A stretch of DNA of 64,000 nt from contig NZ_VIGW01000006.1 in the NCBI RefSeq assembly GCF_007858435.1, positions 62,001-126,000 of the forward strand. The letters are read 5' to 3'. Position numbers and translations under genes: made by a program. The stretch comes from Tsukamurella asaccharolytica (lineage in GTDB: Bacteria; Actinomycetota; Actinomycetes; Mycobacteriales; Mycobacteriaceae). Under the pieces are notes generated by a model. That model ran no database searches and was not told where the DNA came from. It saw only the letters and a list, made by a program, of their open reading frames with translations. Positions 39,364 through 47,730 of the stretch are shown here, piece after piece (position 1 is the first letter of the stretch; each line of letters opens with the position of its first letter).

Positions 39364-41344
39364 TCGGGCCCGGCGCGGGCAGGGGACACGGCGGGGGCAC
39401 CTGGCCCGGTACCGCCGCTACACCGGCGGGCCCGATCCGCTGGCCCCGCCCGTGGACCTGCGCGACGCCCTCGACGAGATCGGCCGCGACGTGATGAACG
39501 GCGTCTCCCCGCGGCGTGCGCTGCAGGAGTACCTGCGCCGCGGCGGCGAGAACCGCCGCGGCCTCGACAGACTCGCGGAGCTGGCGAACCGTCGTCGGCA
39601 GGAGTTGTTGCAGCGCAACAACCTCGGCAAGACCTTCGAGGATGTGCAGAAGCTTCTCGACGAGGCCGTGCTCGCGGAGCGCAAGGAGCTCGCGCGGGCG
39701 CTGGACGACGACGCCCGGTTCCAGGAGATGCGGATCTCGAACCTGCCGCCGTCGGCGGCGCAGGCCGTGCGGGAGCTGGGCGATTACTCGTGGCGCTCGC
39801 CGGAGGCCGCGCAGAAGTACGAGGCGATCCGCGACCTCCTCGGCCGCGAGCTGCTGGACCAGCAGTTCGCGGGGATCAAGCAGGCCCTCGAGGGCGCGAC
39901 TGACGAGGATCGCGCGGCGATCCAGACGATGCTCGACGACCTGAACGCGCTGCTGGACAAGCACAATGCCGGCGAGGCGACGCAGGAGGACTTCGAGGAG
40001 TTCATGGCCGCGCACGGCCAGTACTTCCCCGAGAACCCGCGGAACATCGACGAGCTGATCGACGCGCTGGCGCGGCGGTCCGCGGCGGCGCAGCGGCTCT
40101 ACAACAGTCTCACCCCCGAGCAGCGGGCGGAACTGGAGGAGCTCTCGCAGGCGGCCTTCGGCTCGCCGCAGCTGTCGCAGGCACTGAGCGACCTCACCGG
40201 CAAGCTCATGGACGCCCGTCCCGGCGAGGACTGGTACGGCAGCCAGGAGTTCGAGGGCGGCGAGGGCATGGGCCTCGGCGATGCGACGCAGGCCATGCAG
40301 GACATCGCCGACCTCGAGTCCCTCGCGGAGCAGCTGAGCCAGCAGCACAACGGCGCCGCGCTCGACGACATCGATCTCGATGCGCTGCAACGGCAGTTGG
40401 GCGAGGAGGCCGTCGCCGACGCGCGGACGCTCGCCGAGCTGGAGAAGGCGCTGAAGGAGCAGGGGTACTTCGCGCGGGATCCCGACGGTGCGCTCCGGCT
40501 CTCGCCCAAGGCGATCCGGCGGCTGGGCCAGTCGATCCTGCGGGACGTCGCGCACCGTCTCACCTCCCGCGGAGGCGAGCGCAACACCGCCCGCGCCGGC
40601 GCCACCGGCGAGGCCACGGGCGCGAGCCGCGAATGGCGGTTCGGCGACACCGAGCCGTGGGATGCCACCCGCACCGTGCTCAACGGCGTTCTCCGCCAGG
40701 CGGCCTCGGGTGAGTCGGGTCCGGTGACGCTGGACGCCAAAGACATCGAGGTGACCGAGACCGAGGCGCGCAGCCGCGCGGCCGTCGCGCTGCTCGTGGA
40801 CACCAGCTTCTCCATGGTCATGGAGAACCGCTGGCTGCCGATGAAGCGGACGGCTCTGGCTCTGCACCAACTGATCTCGACCCGGTTCCGCGGGGATGAC
40901 CTGGCGCTCATCAGCTTCGGCCGGTACGCACGCACGCTGAGCGTCGGCGAGCTGACCGGTCTGGACGGCGTGTACGAGCAGGGCACCAACCTGCATCATG
41001 CGCTGGCGTTGGCGCAGCAGCACTTCCGCGCGCACCCGAACGCGCAGCCCGTGCTCCTCGTGGTCACCGACGGCGAGCCGACCGCCCACCTCGAGCGGAA
41101 CGGCGAACCCTTCTTCGACTACCCGCCGCACCCGCGGACCGTCGCGCTGACGGTGCGCGCCCTGGACGCCGTGGCCGCGCAGGGCGCGCAGATCACCGTC
41201 TTCCAGCTGGGCGACGACCCGGGGCTGACCCGGTTCCTCACGGCGGTGGTGCGGCGCGTGGGTGGGCGGCTGGTCTCTCCGGACCTCGACGGCCTCGGCG
41301 CCGCCGTGGTCAGCGACTACCTGGGCAGCCGCACGCGCCGGTGA
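39356..41344 (+). CDS. VWA-domain protein, partner of the MoxR-like ATPase
   Basis: A 662-aa protein with a helical N-terminal ~450 residues and a C-terminal von Willebrand A domain. Its MIDAS is intact (VDTSFSM for DxSxS, then the Thr in the EQGTNLHH loop and the Asp in VVTDGEPT). It starts within the last codons of the AAA+ gene, so translation is coupled. In such pairs the VWA protein recruits substrate for the ATPase; the client is unknown. The stop codon abuts the stop of the convergent DUF1707 gene. Confidence 0.86.
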   Translation: MADRARRGQGTRRGHLARYRRYTGGPDPLAPPVDLRDALDEIGRDVMNGVSPRRALQEYLRRGGENRRGLDRLAELANRRRQELLQRNNLGKTFEDVQKLLDEAVLAERKELARALDDDARFQEMRISNLPPSAAQAVRELGDYSWRSPEAAQKYEAIRDLLGRELLDQQFAGIKQALEGATDEDRAAIQTMLDDLNALLDKHNAGEATQEDFEEFMAAHGQYFPENPRNIDELIDALARRSAAAQRLYNSLTPEQRAELEELSQAAFGSPQLSQALSDLTGKLMDARPGEDWYGSQEFEGGEGMGLGDATQAMQDIADLESLAEQLSQQHNGAALDDIDLDALQRQLGEEAVADARTLAELEKALKEQGYFARDPDGALRLSPKAIRRLGQSILRDVAHRLTSRGGERNTARAGATGEATGASREWRFGDTEPWDATRTVLNGVLRQAASGESGPVTLDAKDIEVTETEARSRAAVALLVDTSFSMVMENRWLPMKRTALALHQLISTRFRGDDLALISFGRYARTLSVGELTGLDGVYEQGTNLHHALALAQQHFRAHPNAQPVLLVVTDGEPTAHLERNGEPFFDYPPHPRTVALTVRALDAVAAQGAQITVFQLGDDPGLTRFLTAVVRRVGGRLVSPDLDGLGAAVVSDYLGSRTRR

Positions 41345-41947
41345 TCACTTGATCTCCACCTCGACGCCGCCCCAGAAGGCGAAGCCCTTCACCACGATCC
41401 GCGGGCCGGTGGGATCGCCCGTCTGCGGGTTCTTGTGATCGAAGCAGCCCATCACGCCCACGCCCTCGACCTGCACGTTCACGCCGCGCGGCAGGATGAT
41501 CTGCACGCCGCCCATCACGGCGTAGACGTTCAGTGTCACGTCGCCGACGAGGAACGTCGCCTCCCGCAGGTCCAGCGTGACGCCACCCCAGAAGGCGGTC
41601 GCCGTGTGCTCGGCGCCGACGGCGACCGGGCCGCGCACCTTCGTCTCCGACATCACGGCCCACTTGGTCTCGCCCAGGCGCGCCACGCCCGCCGGGGCCG
41701 TCGACGGTGCGCGGTAGGCGGGAGCGGCCGACGCCGGGAGGTTCTGCACTGCGGGCAGATCCGCGACGAGGCGGTCCAGGTCGGCGAAGGTGCGGGCAGC
41801 CACCGCCTGGTGCGAGCGCTCCTCGTACTCGGGGAGCGTGAGCTGGCCGAGGCCGAGCGCCTCGGACAGCATTTCCACGACGCGGTTGCGATCGTGATCG
41901 GATGCTCGCAGGACGTCGCGGCGGAGGGGTTCCAACTCGTCGGACAT
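41345..41947 (-). CDS. DUF1707 protein with C-terminal cell-wall-active-antibiotic-response-like domain
   Basis: A 200-aa protein. The N-terminal DUF1707 (RASDHDRNRVVEMLSEALGLGQLTLPEYEERSHQAVAARTFADLDRLVADLP) is followed by a beta-rich region with two FWGG segments (TAFWGGVTLDLREA, AFWGGVEVEIK) and VYAVMGGVQIILPRGV. The second part resembles the LiaF-like DUF2154 fold used in envelope-stress sensing. There is no membrane helix. Similar in layout to Rv0966c. Convergent with the VWA gene, with zero intergenic bases. Confidence 0.82.
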   Translation of the reverse strand: MSDELEPLRRDVLRASDHDRNRVVEMLSEALGLGQLTLPEYEERSHQAVAARTFADLDRLVADLPAVQNLPASAAPAYRAPSTAPAGVARLGETKWAVMSETKVRGPVAVGAEHTATAFWGGVTLDLREATFLVGDVTLNVYAVMGGVQIILPRGVNVQVEGVGVMGCFDHKNPQTGDPTGPRIVVKGFAFWGGVEVEIK

Positions 41948-41959
41948 GCCACGACTCTA

Positions 41960-41996
41960 GGCGAACGCCCCTCCGTCCGGCGGAGCGGCGTTCGCC
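41960..41996 (-). terminator. terminator of the histone-H1-like gene
   Basis: GGCGAACGCC pairs with GGCGTTCGCC outside an inner CTCCG/CGGAG stem. The hairpin begins eight bases after the stop codon of the minus-strand gene and lies just upstream of the DUF1707 start. Confidence 0.8.
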
Positions 41997-42003
41997 GGAG
42001 GCG

Positions 42004-42936
42004 TCAGAGGAGGCGGCCGACCACGGGGAGACGCTTGAGCAGCAGCGCGATGCCCGAGGGCCGGCCCTTCTGCGGGGCAGCCTTCTCGAGATCCTTCGAC
42101 GGCGCCTTCGCCTTCGGCGCAGCCTTCGGCTCCGGTGCGGTCGCCGGCTTCTTCGCGTCGATCGAGGCGGGCGCCTTGCCCTTCGAGGCGGCGTCGTTCT
42201 GTGCGGCGATGGGCGTGATCTTGGCCTCCGACGCCTTGACCGGCGCCTTCTTCGCGGCGGGCTTGGTCGCGGTGGTCTTGGCGGCGGTGGTCTTGGCGAC
42301 GGGCTTCGCGGACACCTTCTTCGCAGGCGCCTTCTTCGCGGGGGCCTTCTTGGCCGGGGCCTTCTTCGCCGGAGCGGCCTTCTTCGCGGCCGGGGTGGCC
42401 TTCGTGGCCGGGGCAGCCTTCTTCGCAGGCGCCTTCTTCGCCGGGGCGGCCTTCGCGGCGGCCGGCTTCTCAGCAGCGGGCTTCTCGGCGGCCGGCTTCT
42501 CGGCGGCCGGCTTCTCGGCACCGTCGAGGCCCAGCAGTGCCCAGGCGTCCTCCCACGCGGCGACGGCGTCGGCGGTCACCGAGAGGTTGGTGTTGGCGGT
42601 CAGCGACTTGCCCGGGTTCTTGCCCTCCCACGCGGCGGCGAGCTTCGCCACGTGCGCGGCGTAGTCGGCGGCGGGGGCGAGGGCGATGGGCGCACCGTCG
42701 GACAGGTCGACGAGGGCCCAGGCGGTGACGGGGGCCTTGGCGGTGGCCTCGCTCTTGCGGGCCTGCCATGCGTCGCCGGTGGTGGCCTTGACGCGGAGCG
42801 TCTCGGTGCGGCCGCCGGCTGCGGAGACGGTGACGAGCGTGGTGCTGCCCTTCGTGGTCACCTCTGCCTTGCCCCCGCGGGCCTCGACGGCAGAGACGAA
42901 GACGGCGACGGCGCGCTGTGCGGCGGTCTGAGCCAT
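42004..42936 (-). CDS. alanine/lysine-rich protein with histone-H1-like tail
   Basis: A 310-aa protein. The first ~125 residues form a small folded domain (QRAVAVFVSAVEARGGKAEV, SLTANTNLSVTADAVAAWED). From about residue 140 the chain is a basic Ala/Lys/Pro repeat (EKPAAEKPAAEKPAA, then APAKKAPAKK) like eukaryotic H1 and mycobacterial HupB tails, ending in a short hydrophobic-basic motif (LLLKRLPVVGRLL). DNA or nucleoid binding is likely; a role at the membrane cannot be excluded. ATG 42934-42936 is preceded by AGGAGAGA; the longer GTG-started frame is rejected. Confidence 0.75.
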   Translation of the reverse strand: MAQTAAQRAVAVFVSAVEARGGKAEVTTKGSTTLVTVSAAGGRTETLRVKATTGDAWQARKSEATAKAPVTAWALVDLSDGAPIALAPAADYAAHVAKLAAAWEGKNPGKSLTANTNLSVTADAVAAWEDAWALLGLDGAEKPAAEKPAAEKPAAEKPAAAKAAPAKKAPAKKAAPATKATPAAKKAAPAKKAPAKKAPAKKAPAKKVSAKPVAKTTAAKTTATKPAAKKAPVKASEAKITPIAAQNDAASKGKAPASIDAKKPATAPEPKAAPKAKAPSKDLEKAAPQKGRPSGIALLLKRLPVVGRLL

Positions 42937-43034
42937 GGGGTCTCTCCTGGGTTCGGTTCGCGGCGCGCCGTTCAGCGCGCTACTCGTGCGTTCATTAACC
43001 CATGAGTAGTTTCGTGAACCCAAGCCAAAACGAG

Positions 43035-43055
43035 GGTCACAGGCGTAATGTGACC
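43035..43055 (-). terminator. possible terminator after the AEC transporter
   Basis: GGTCACA/TGTGACC form a seven-bp stem 20 bp downstream of the transporter stop. There is no U tract. It could equally be an operator for the gene that follows. Confidence 0.4.
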
Positions 43056-43074
43056 GGGTCGTGCGTCACATTGT

Positions 43075-44013
43075 TCAGGTGAGAAGGACCGCGATCAGCA
43101 TGATCGTCGGAATCGACAGCGCCGTTGTGATAAGGCCGGAATCCCGCGCGAGAATCACGCCGCGGTTGTATCGCAGGGCGTAGACCAGCACGTTCTGTGC
43201 GGTCGGGAGGGCGGCGGTCACCGTCTGCGCCAGCAGGGCGTGGCCCGTCTGGCCGAACAGGAATCGCGCCATCGCCCACGCCAGCACGGGCATTGCGATC
43301 ATCTTGAGCACGGTCGCGAGGGCGATGTCCCGGCGGGGTGCCTCGCCTTTCTGCATCACCCGGACGCCGCCGAGGGAGAGGCCGAAGACGATCAGCGCCA
43401 TCGGCACGGAGGCGTCGCCGAGCAGTTTCACCGGGCTCATCATCCAGTCCGGCGGATGCCACCGTGTCAGCGAGATCGCGAGTCCGATCAGCGCGCCGAC
43501 GACGATCGGGTTCCGCAGCGGGGTCACGACGGTGCGCCACAGCGGCTGCTTCGGGCCGGTGCGCTCGCGGGCCTCGGCGAGATCGAGCGCGGTCAGGGCG
43601 ATCGTCGAGAACACGAGGATCTGGAACAGCAGCAGCGGCGCGACGTACGAGGTGTCGTGGAGCACGAAGACCGCGATCGGGATTCCCAGGTTCGACGAGT
43701 TCACGTAGCTCGAGGCGAGCGCGCCGATGGTGGCATCGCCCGTCGACCTCCGCCAGAAGACGCGGACGATCACGTAGTACACCGCCGCGATCGTCAGTGC
43801 CGATGCCGCGCTCACCCACAGTCGGGAGCTGAACAGCACCGTGACGTCGGTGGTCGCGAGCGCGTGCAGGAGTAGGGCCGGCGTGAGGAGGTAGAACACG
43901 AGCAGCGACAGCTGCTTCTCCGGCTGCTCACCCAGTACCCCCAGCCGGCCCAGCAGCCACCCCGCCGCGATGATGATCGCGATCACGGCGAAGCCGGCCA
44001 GCACGGATGTCAC
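43075..44013 (-). CDS. AEC (auxin efflux carrier) family transporter
   Basis: A 312-aa membrane protein with ten hydrophobic helices in two inverted halves. The family motifs SSYVNSSNLGIPIAVFVL (helix 4 crossover) and TALPTAQNVLVYALRYN (helix 9) are present. Members export or import small carboxylates such as malate or malonate; the substrate is not readable. The ATG at 44013 lies 82 bp from the inverted-repeat element upstream. It is divergent from rpmF. Confidence 0.85.
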   Translation of the reverse strand: MTSVLAGFAVIAIIIAAGWLLGRLGVLGEQPEKQLSLLVFYLLTPALLLHALATTDVTVLFSSRLWVSAASALTIAAVYYVIVRVFWRRSTGDATIGALASSYVNSSNLGIPIAVFVLHDTSYVAPLLLFQILVFSTIALTALDLAEARERTGPKQPLWRTVVTPLRNPIVVGALIGLAISLTRWHPPDWMMSPVKLLGDASVPMALIVFGLSLGGVRVMQKGEAPRRDIALATVLKMIAMPVLAWAMARFLFGQTGHALLAQTVTAALPTAQNVLVYALRYNRGVILARDSGLITTALSIPTIMLIAVLLT

Positions 44014-44095
44014 GTGCGAAAAGATTACGCGACCGAAGCATCGCTGTGATGGGTGCCGCCTGGAGCTGGAGGTGGCGGTGGCGGGGCCCGTCGAT

Positions 44096-44261
44096 GCGGC
44101 GACTCTCCGATTCTGTCCGAATCGGTCAGCGCGCTGGGCGGGGCGGCGACGACGGCGGGGCGTGGTCGACGGTGTCCGCGGGGCGACAGCTCGAGCATGG
44201 TCGACGTTCGGTGTCCTCGGCGGGCGTTGTCCGACTCGGACAGAATCGGAGAGTCCGCCGC
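44096..44261. repeat. 166-bp element with ~30-bp terminal inverted repeats
   Basis: The left end GCGGCGACTCTCCGATTCTG with TCCGAATCGG matches the reverse complement of the right end (GCGGCGGACTCTCCGATTCT with GTCCGAGTCGG) except for one indel and one mismatch. The left arm is itself a hairpin (CCGATTC-TGTCC-GAATCGG). The interior is non-coding and GC-rich. It fills most of the 408-bp AEC-rpmF divergent gap and looks like a non-autonomous mobile element or a large cruciform. I see no flanking target duplication that I would defend. Confidence 0.65.
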
Positions 44262-44421
44262 CCGAGTCATCACCGTCACTGCTTCGACGAGGCCGCCGAC
44301 GGCCCCGTCACTCGCGTTTTGGCGGGCGGGCCGCGGGACGGTAGACTTCAGTGCTTGTGACGTTGGAAGCCCTCGGGGCTCGCGTCGAGAGCTTTTTTCG
44401 TCAAGACCGATAGGAAGAATC

Positions 44422-44595
44422 ATGGCTGTACCGAAGCGCCGTATGTCGCGGGCGAACACGCATGCTCGCCGCTCGCAGTGGAAGGCGAACAACCCCGAGC
44501 TGCAGGCCGTGCAGGTCGGCGGCCGCACCCACCTGGTTCCGCGTCGCCTCGTGCGCGCCGCGAAGCTGGGCCTGGTCGATCTCGACCGCCGCTAA
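44422..44595 (+). CDS. rpmF: 50S ribosomal protein L32
   Basis: A 57-aa L32: [40 protein letters not shown]. It has no cysteines, so it is the zinc-independent form. A short AGGAAGA ribosome site precedes the ATG. The preceding 60 bp contain CTCG-CGT-CGAG followed by AGCTTTTTT, which might be a weak attenuator. A strong terminator follows. rpmF-...-mprA order as in M. tuberculosis. Confidence 0.95.
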   Translation: MAVPKRRMSRANTHARRSQWKANNPELQAVQVGGRTHLVPRRLVRAAKLGLVDLDRR

Positions 44596-44608
44596 CTGAT
44601 CTTTCCCC

Positions 44609-44643
44609 CAAGAGCGGGTCGGCCCTGTGCCGGCCCGCTCTTG
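44609..44643 (+). terminator. terminator of rpmF
   Basis: CAAGAGCGGG-CGGC pairs with GCCGGCCCGCTCTTG around CCTGT, 13 bp after the rpmF stop. A 14-bp stem with one bulge. Confidence 0.85.
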
Positions 44644-44665
44644 AGGTGTATCCGAGGGGGCGCAC

Positions 44666-45322
44666 GTGCTGCTGGCGGTGCTGAACTACGCGGGCATCGC
44701 GGTCTTCGCCGCCTCCGGCGCGCTGATCGGCGTCCGCAAGCGGCTCGACCTGTTCGGCGTGTGGACGCTCGCCGCGCTCACCGGCGTGGGCGGCGGCGTC
44801 GCCCGCGACGTGCTGTTGGGCATCCATCCGCCCGCCTCGTTCCAGGGCTGGGAGAACCTCACGACCGCGTCGATCGCGGCGGCCTTCGTCTTCGTCTTCC
44901 ATCCGCAGTTCAGCCGGCTCCGCAACTCGGTACTCGTGCTCGACGCGATCGGCATGGGCGTCTTCTCCGCCACCGGCGCGCTGACCGCCCTGCATCACGA
45001 CGCCTCGCCCTTCGCCGCCGCGCTCATCGGCATCACCACCGCCCTCGGCGGCGGCGTGCTGCGGGACATCCTGGTCAACGAGGTACCGCTGCTCATCCAG
45101 GAGCGCGACCTCTACGCCATCCCCGCCCTGACCGGCGCCGTGGCGACGGTGCTCGCCGCGTCGTGGGGTGCGACCGACTCCCGCGCGCTGCTCGTCGGTG
45201 CGGTCCTGGCCTCGGGCTTCCGCCTCCTCGCGCTGTGGCAGGGCTGGCGGGTGCCCATCGCACCCGAGGACGTCGCCGGTCGTTTCCTGAGGGCGTGCAG
45301 GCGCGGCTTCCGTCGCCGCTGA
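44666..45322 (+). CDS. TRIC-type cation channel (YadS family)
   Basis: A 218-aa membrane protein with seven helices and two copies of the TRIC repeat: [39 protein letters not shown] and [11 protein letters not shown]...[18 protein letters not shown]. The GGGxxRD motifs line the K+/monovalent cation pore in prokaryotic TRIC channels. GTG start at 44666, just after the rpmF terminator. A short gap separates it from mprA. Confidence 0.9.
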   Translation: MLLAVLNYAGIAVFAASGALIGVRKRLDLFGVWTLAALTGVGGGVARDVLLGIHPPASFQGWENLTTASIAAAFVFVFHPQFSRLRNSVLVLDAIGMGVFSATGALTALHHDASPFAAALIGITTALGGGVLRDILVNEVPLLIQERDLYAIPALTGAVATVLAASWGATDSRALLVGAVLASGFRLLALWQGWRVPIAPEDVAGRFLRACRRGFRRR

Positions 45323-45402
45323 GCGGCGTGTTCGCTCTGGGCCGAGCGCCGAAGTGGGCCCGTTCAGCGAATTCATACCCGACTTCGGTAAAACTGTGGA
45401 CT

Positions 45403-46089
45403 ATGCGAATTCTGGTGGTCGACGACGATCGTGCCGTGCGGGAGTCCCTGCGCCGCTCGCTGACCTTCAACGGGTACCAGGTGGAGACCGCCGTCGACGG
45501 GCAGGACGCGCTCGATCACATCGCCAGCAACCGCCCGGAGGCGCTGGTCCTGGACCTGAACATGCCGCGGATCGACGGTCTGGAGGTGTGTCGGCGCCTG
45601 CGCAGCGCGGGCGACGACCTGCCGATCCTCGTGCTCACCGCCCGCGACGCGGTCAGCGACCGGGTGAGCGGCCTCGACGCCGGCGCCGACGACTACCTGC
45701 CCAAGCCCTTCGCGCTGGAGGAGCTGCTGGCCCGGATGCGGGCGCTGCTGCGCCGCGCCGCGCCGGAGGTGGGCGCCGATAACGAGGTGCTCCGCTTCGA
45801 GGACCTCAGCCTCGACCCGGCCACCCGTGAGGTGCTCCGCGGCGAGCGGAACATCAGCCTCACCCGCACCGAGTTCAGCCTGCTCGAGATGCTCATGAGC
45901 AACCCGCGCCGCGTGCTCACCCGCAGCCGCATCCTCGAGGAGGTGTGGGGCTACGACTTCCCGACCTCGGGCAACGCGCTCGAGGTGTACGTCGGATACC
46001 TGCGCCGCAAGACCGAGGCCGAGGGGGAGAGCCGCCTGATCCACACCGTGCGGGGCGTGGGGTACGTCCTGCGCGAGACCCCGCCGTGA
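45403..46089 (+). CDS. mprA: response regulator MprA (OmpR family)
   Basis: A 228-aa regulator. The receiver domain has acidic pocket DDD at residues 7-9, phosphoacceptor D51 in VLDLNMP and K101 in YLPKP; the C-terminal winged helix has [30 protein letters not shown] and [11 protein letters not shown]. The neighbours mprB and pepD identify it as MprA, which answers envelope stress and controls sigB/sigE and pepD in M. tuberculosis. The ATG at 45403 fits the family start. A candidate binding site lies before pepD. Confidence 0.93.
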   Translation: MRILVVDDDRAVRESLRRSLTFNGYQVETAVDGQDALDHIASNRPEALVLDLNMPRIDGLEVCRRLRSAGDDLPILVLTARDAVSDRVSGLDAGADDYLPKPFALEELLARMRALLRRAAPEVGADNEVLRFEDLSLDPATREVLRGERNISLTRTEFSLLEMLMSNPRRVLTRSRILEEVWGYDFPTSGNALEVYVGYLRRKTEAEGESRLIHTVRGVGYVLRETPP

Positions 46090-46093
46090 TGCG

Positions 46094-47632
46094 ATGACGG
46101 TGCCGAGGCACTCGCGCCCGGATCCCCGCGACCGCCAGGCCCGCGACCGGCACCCTCGCGACCGGCAGGTACAGGACCGTCGACCGATGCGCGACCCCAA
46201 CCCGATCACCCGCAACGTCAGCTTCCGCTGGCGGGTCACGCTGCTGGCCGCGGCGGTCGTCGGGATCACGGTGGCGCTCATGGCGGCGTCGGCGTTCTTC
46301 GTGGTCAAGCGGGCGATGTACGCGGATGTCGACAATCGCCTGCACCAGCAGGTGGACTCCGTCGCCCCGGCGATGAGCTCGCCGGTCACGCAGTTCACCA
46401 CGGTGATGATGATGCTGATGTTCCGGCCGGACATGTCGGTCAACCGCACGATGGTCGTCTATCCCGACGGGACGCCGTACCACTCGGGCCCGTCGGGCCA
46501 GGTGCCGATCGGGCAGCCCGAGCGCGACGTGGTCTCGGGCAAGCTGGCGCAGTCGCTGCGTTCCGAAGGCGACACCCGGGTCATGGCGCGACGGCTGGAC
46601 AACGGCGTGACGATCATCGTGGCCGAGGACCTCGCGCCGACGAAGAGCCTGCTCAGCGAGCTGGGCGTCGTGCTCGTCGTGGTCGGCGCGTGCGGCATCG
46701 TCCTGGCGGCGATCGCGGGCACGGCCGTCGCGCGGGGCGGGCTGCGCCCCGTCCAACGGCTCACGGAGGCCGCGGAGCGGGTCGCCCGCACCGACGACCT
46801 GGCCCCGATCCCCGTGGTGGGCCGCGACGAGCTGGCCCGCCTGACCACCAGTTTCAACACGATGCTCAAGGCCGTGGCCGAGTCCCGCGACCGGCAGGCG
46901 CGCCTCGTCGCCGACGCCGGGCACGAGCTGCGCACCCCGCTGACGAGCCTGCGCACCAACGTCGAGCTGCTCGTCGCCGCGAACCAGCCGGGCGCTCCGC
47001 CGATCCCCGAGGACGACATGAAGGAGCTCTCCGACGACGTCCTCGCCCAGGTCGAGGAGCTGACGACGCTGGTCGGCGACCTCGTCGACCTCGCGCGCGA
47101 GGACGCCCCCGAGGCGGTGAACGAGGAGGTCGACCTCGAGGAGATCGTGCAGAAGGCGGTCGAGCGCGTGGAGCGCCGCCGCCCGACGGTCCGCTTCGAG
47201 GTCGCGAGCGCGCCCTGGTACGTCTACGGCGACAACGGTGGCCTGGGCCGCGCGGTGGTGAACGTGCTGGACAACGCCGCGAAGTTCTCGCCCGACGGCT
47301 CGGTGGTCCGGGTCGAGCTGGCCGAGACCGGCGTGGACCGGGCGGCACTGAGCGTCGCCGACAGCGGTCCGGGCATCCCCGAGGAGGACCGGGAGCTGGT
47401 CTTCGAGCGCTTCTACCGCTCGATGGCGAGCCGCTCGATGCCCGGCTCGGGCCTGGGCCTGGCGATCGTCAAACAGGTGGTGGAGCGGCACGGCGGGTCC
47501 GTCGCGGTCGGCACGGCCGACGGCGGCGGCGCGCTGGTGCGCCTCGAGATCCCCGGCAGCCCGGTCGCGGGCGAGCGGGCGCCGCAGGTGGTGCAGCGGG
47601 AACCCCGGCTGCGCCTGCTCCGGGGGAAATGA
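46094..47632 (+). CDS. mprB: sensor histidine kinase MprB
   Basis: A 512-aa kinase. Two membrane helices (about residues 45-65 and 190-215) flank an extracytoplasmic sensor domain. HAMP follows, then HisKA with DAGHELRTPLTSLR (His about 277), and HATPase motifs VLDNAAKFSPDG, DSGPGIPEED and GSGLGLAIVK. It starts four bases after mprA. The first ~30 residues are an odd basic repeat (RDRQ-ARDRH-PRDRQ), encoded by a short tandem DNA repeat; starting at the Met before RDPNPITRN (46187) would remove it. The sensor domain has a Met-rich segment (TTVMMMLMFRPDMS). Confidence 0.9.
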   Translation: MTVPRHSRPDPRDRQARDRHPRDRQVQDRRPMRDPNPITRNVSFRWRVTLLAAAVVGITVALMAASAFFVVKRAMYADVDNRLHQQVDSVAPAMSSPVTQFTTVMMMLMFRPDMSVNRTMVVYPDGTPYHSGPSGQVPIGQPERDVVSGKLAQSLRSEGDTRVMARRLDNGVTIIVAEDLAPTKSLLSELGVVLVVVGACGIVLAAIAGTAVARGGLRPVQRLTEAAERVARTDDLAPIPVVGRDELARLTTSFNTMLKAVAESRDRQARLVADAGHELRTPLTSLRTNVELLVAANQPGAPPIPEDDMKELSDDVLAQVEELTTLVGDLVDLAREDAPEAVNEEVDLEEIVQKAVERVERRRPTVRFEVASAPWYVYGDNGGLGRAVVNVLDNAAKFSPDGSVVRVELAETGVDRAALSVADSGPGIPEEDRELVFERFYRSMASRSMPGSGLGLAIVKQVVERHGGSVAVGTADGGGALVRLEIPGSPVAGERAPQVVQREPRLRLLRGK

Positions 47633-47664
47633 GGAAGCGTGGTGTCCGGGGAAGTGACAATCTG

Positions 47665-47682
47665 CTCACAGGCACCTCACAG
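47665..47682 (+). promoter_or_regulatory. candidate MprA-binding direct repeat upstream of pepD
   Basis: CTCACAG is repeated with an 11-bp period (47665-47671 and 47676-47682), the spacing typical for OmpR-family dimers on one DNA face. It lies about 50 bp before the pepD start. In mycobacteria MprA binds paired direct repeats upstream of pepD. Confidence 0.55.
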
Positions 47683-47730
47683 CAGTCGTATGCAGTCTGG
47701 GCGGGGAATGACGATGAAGGAGGGGGCTCC

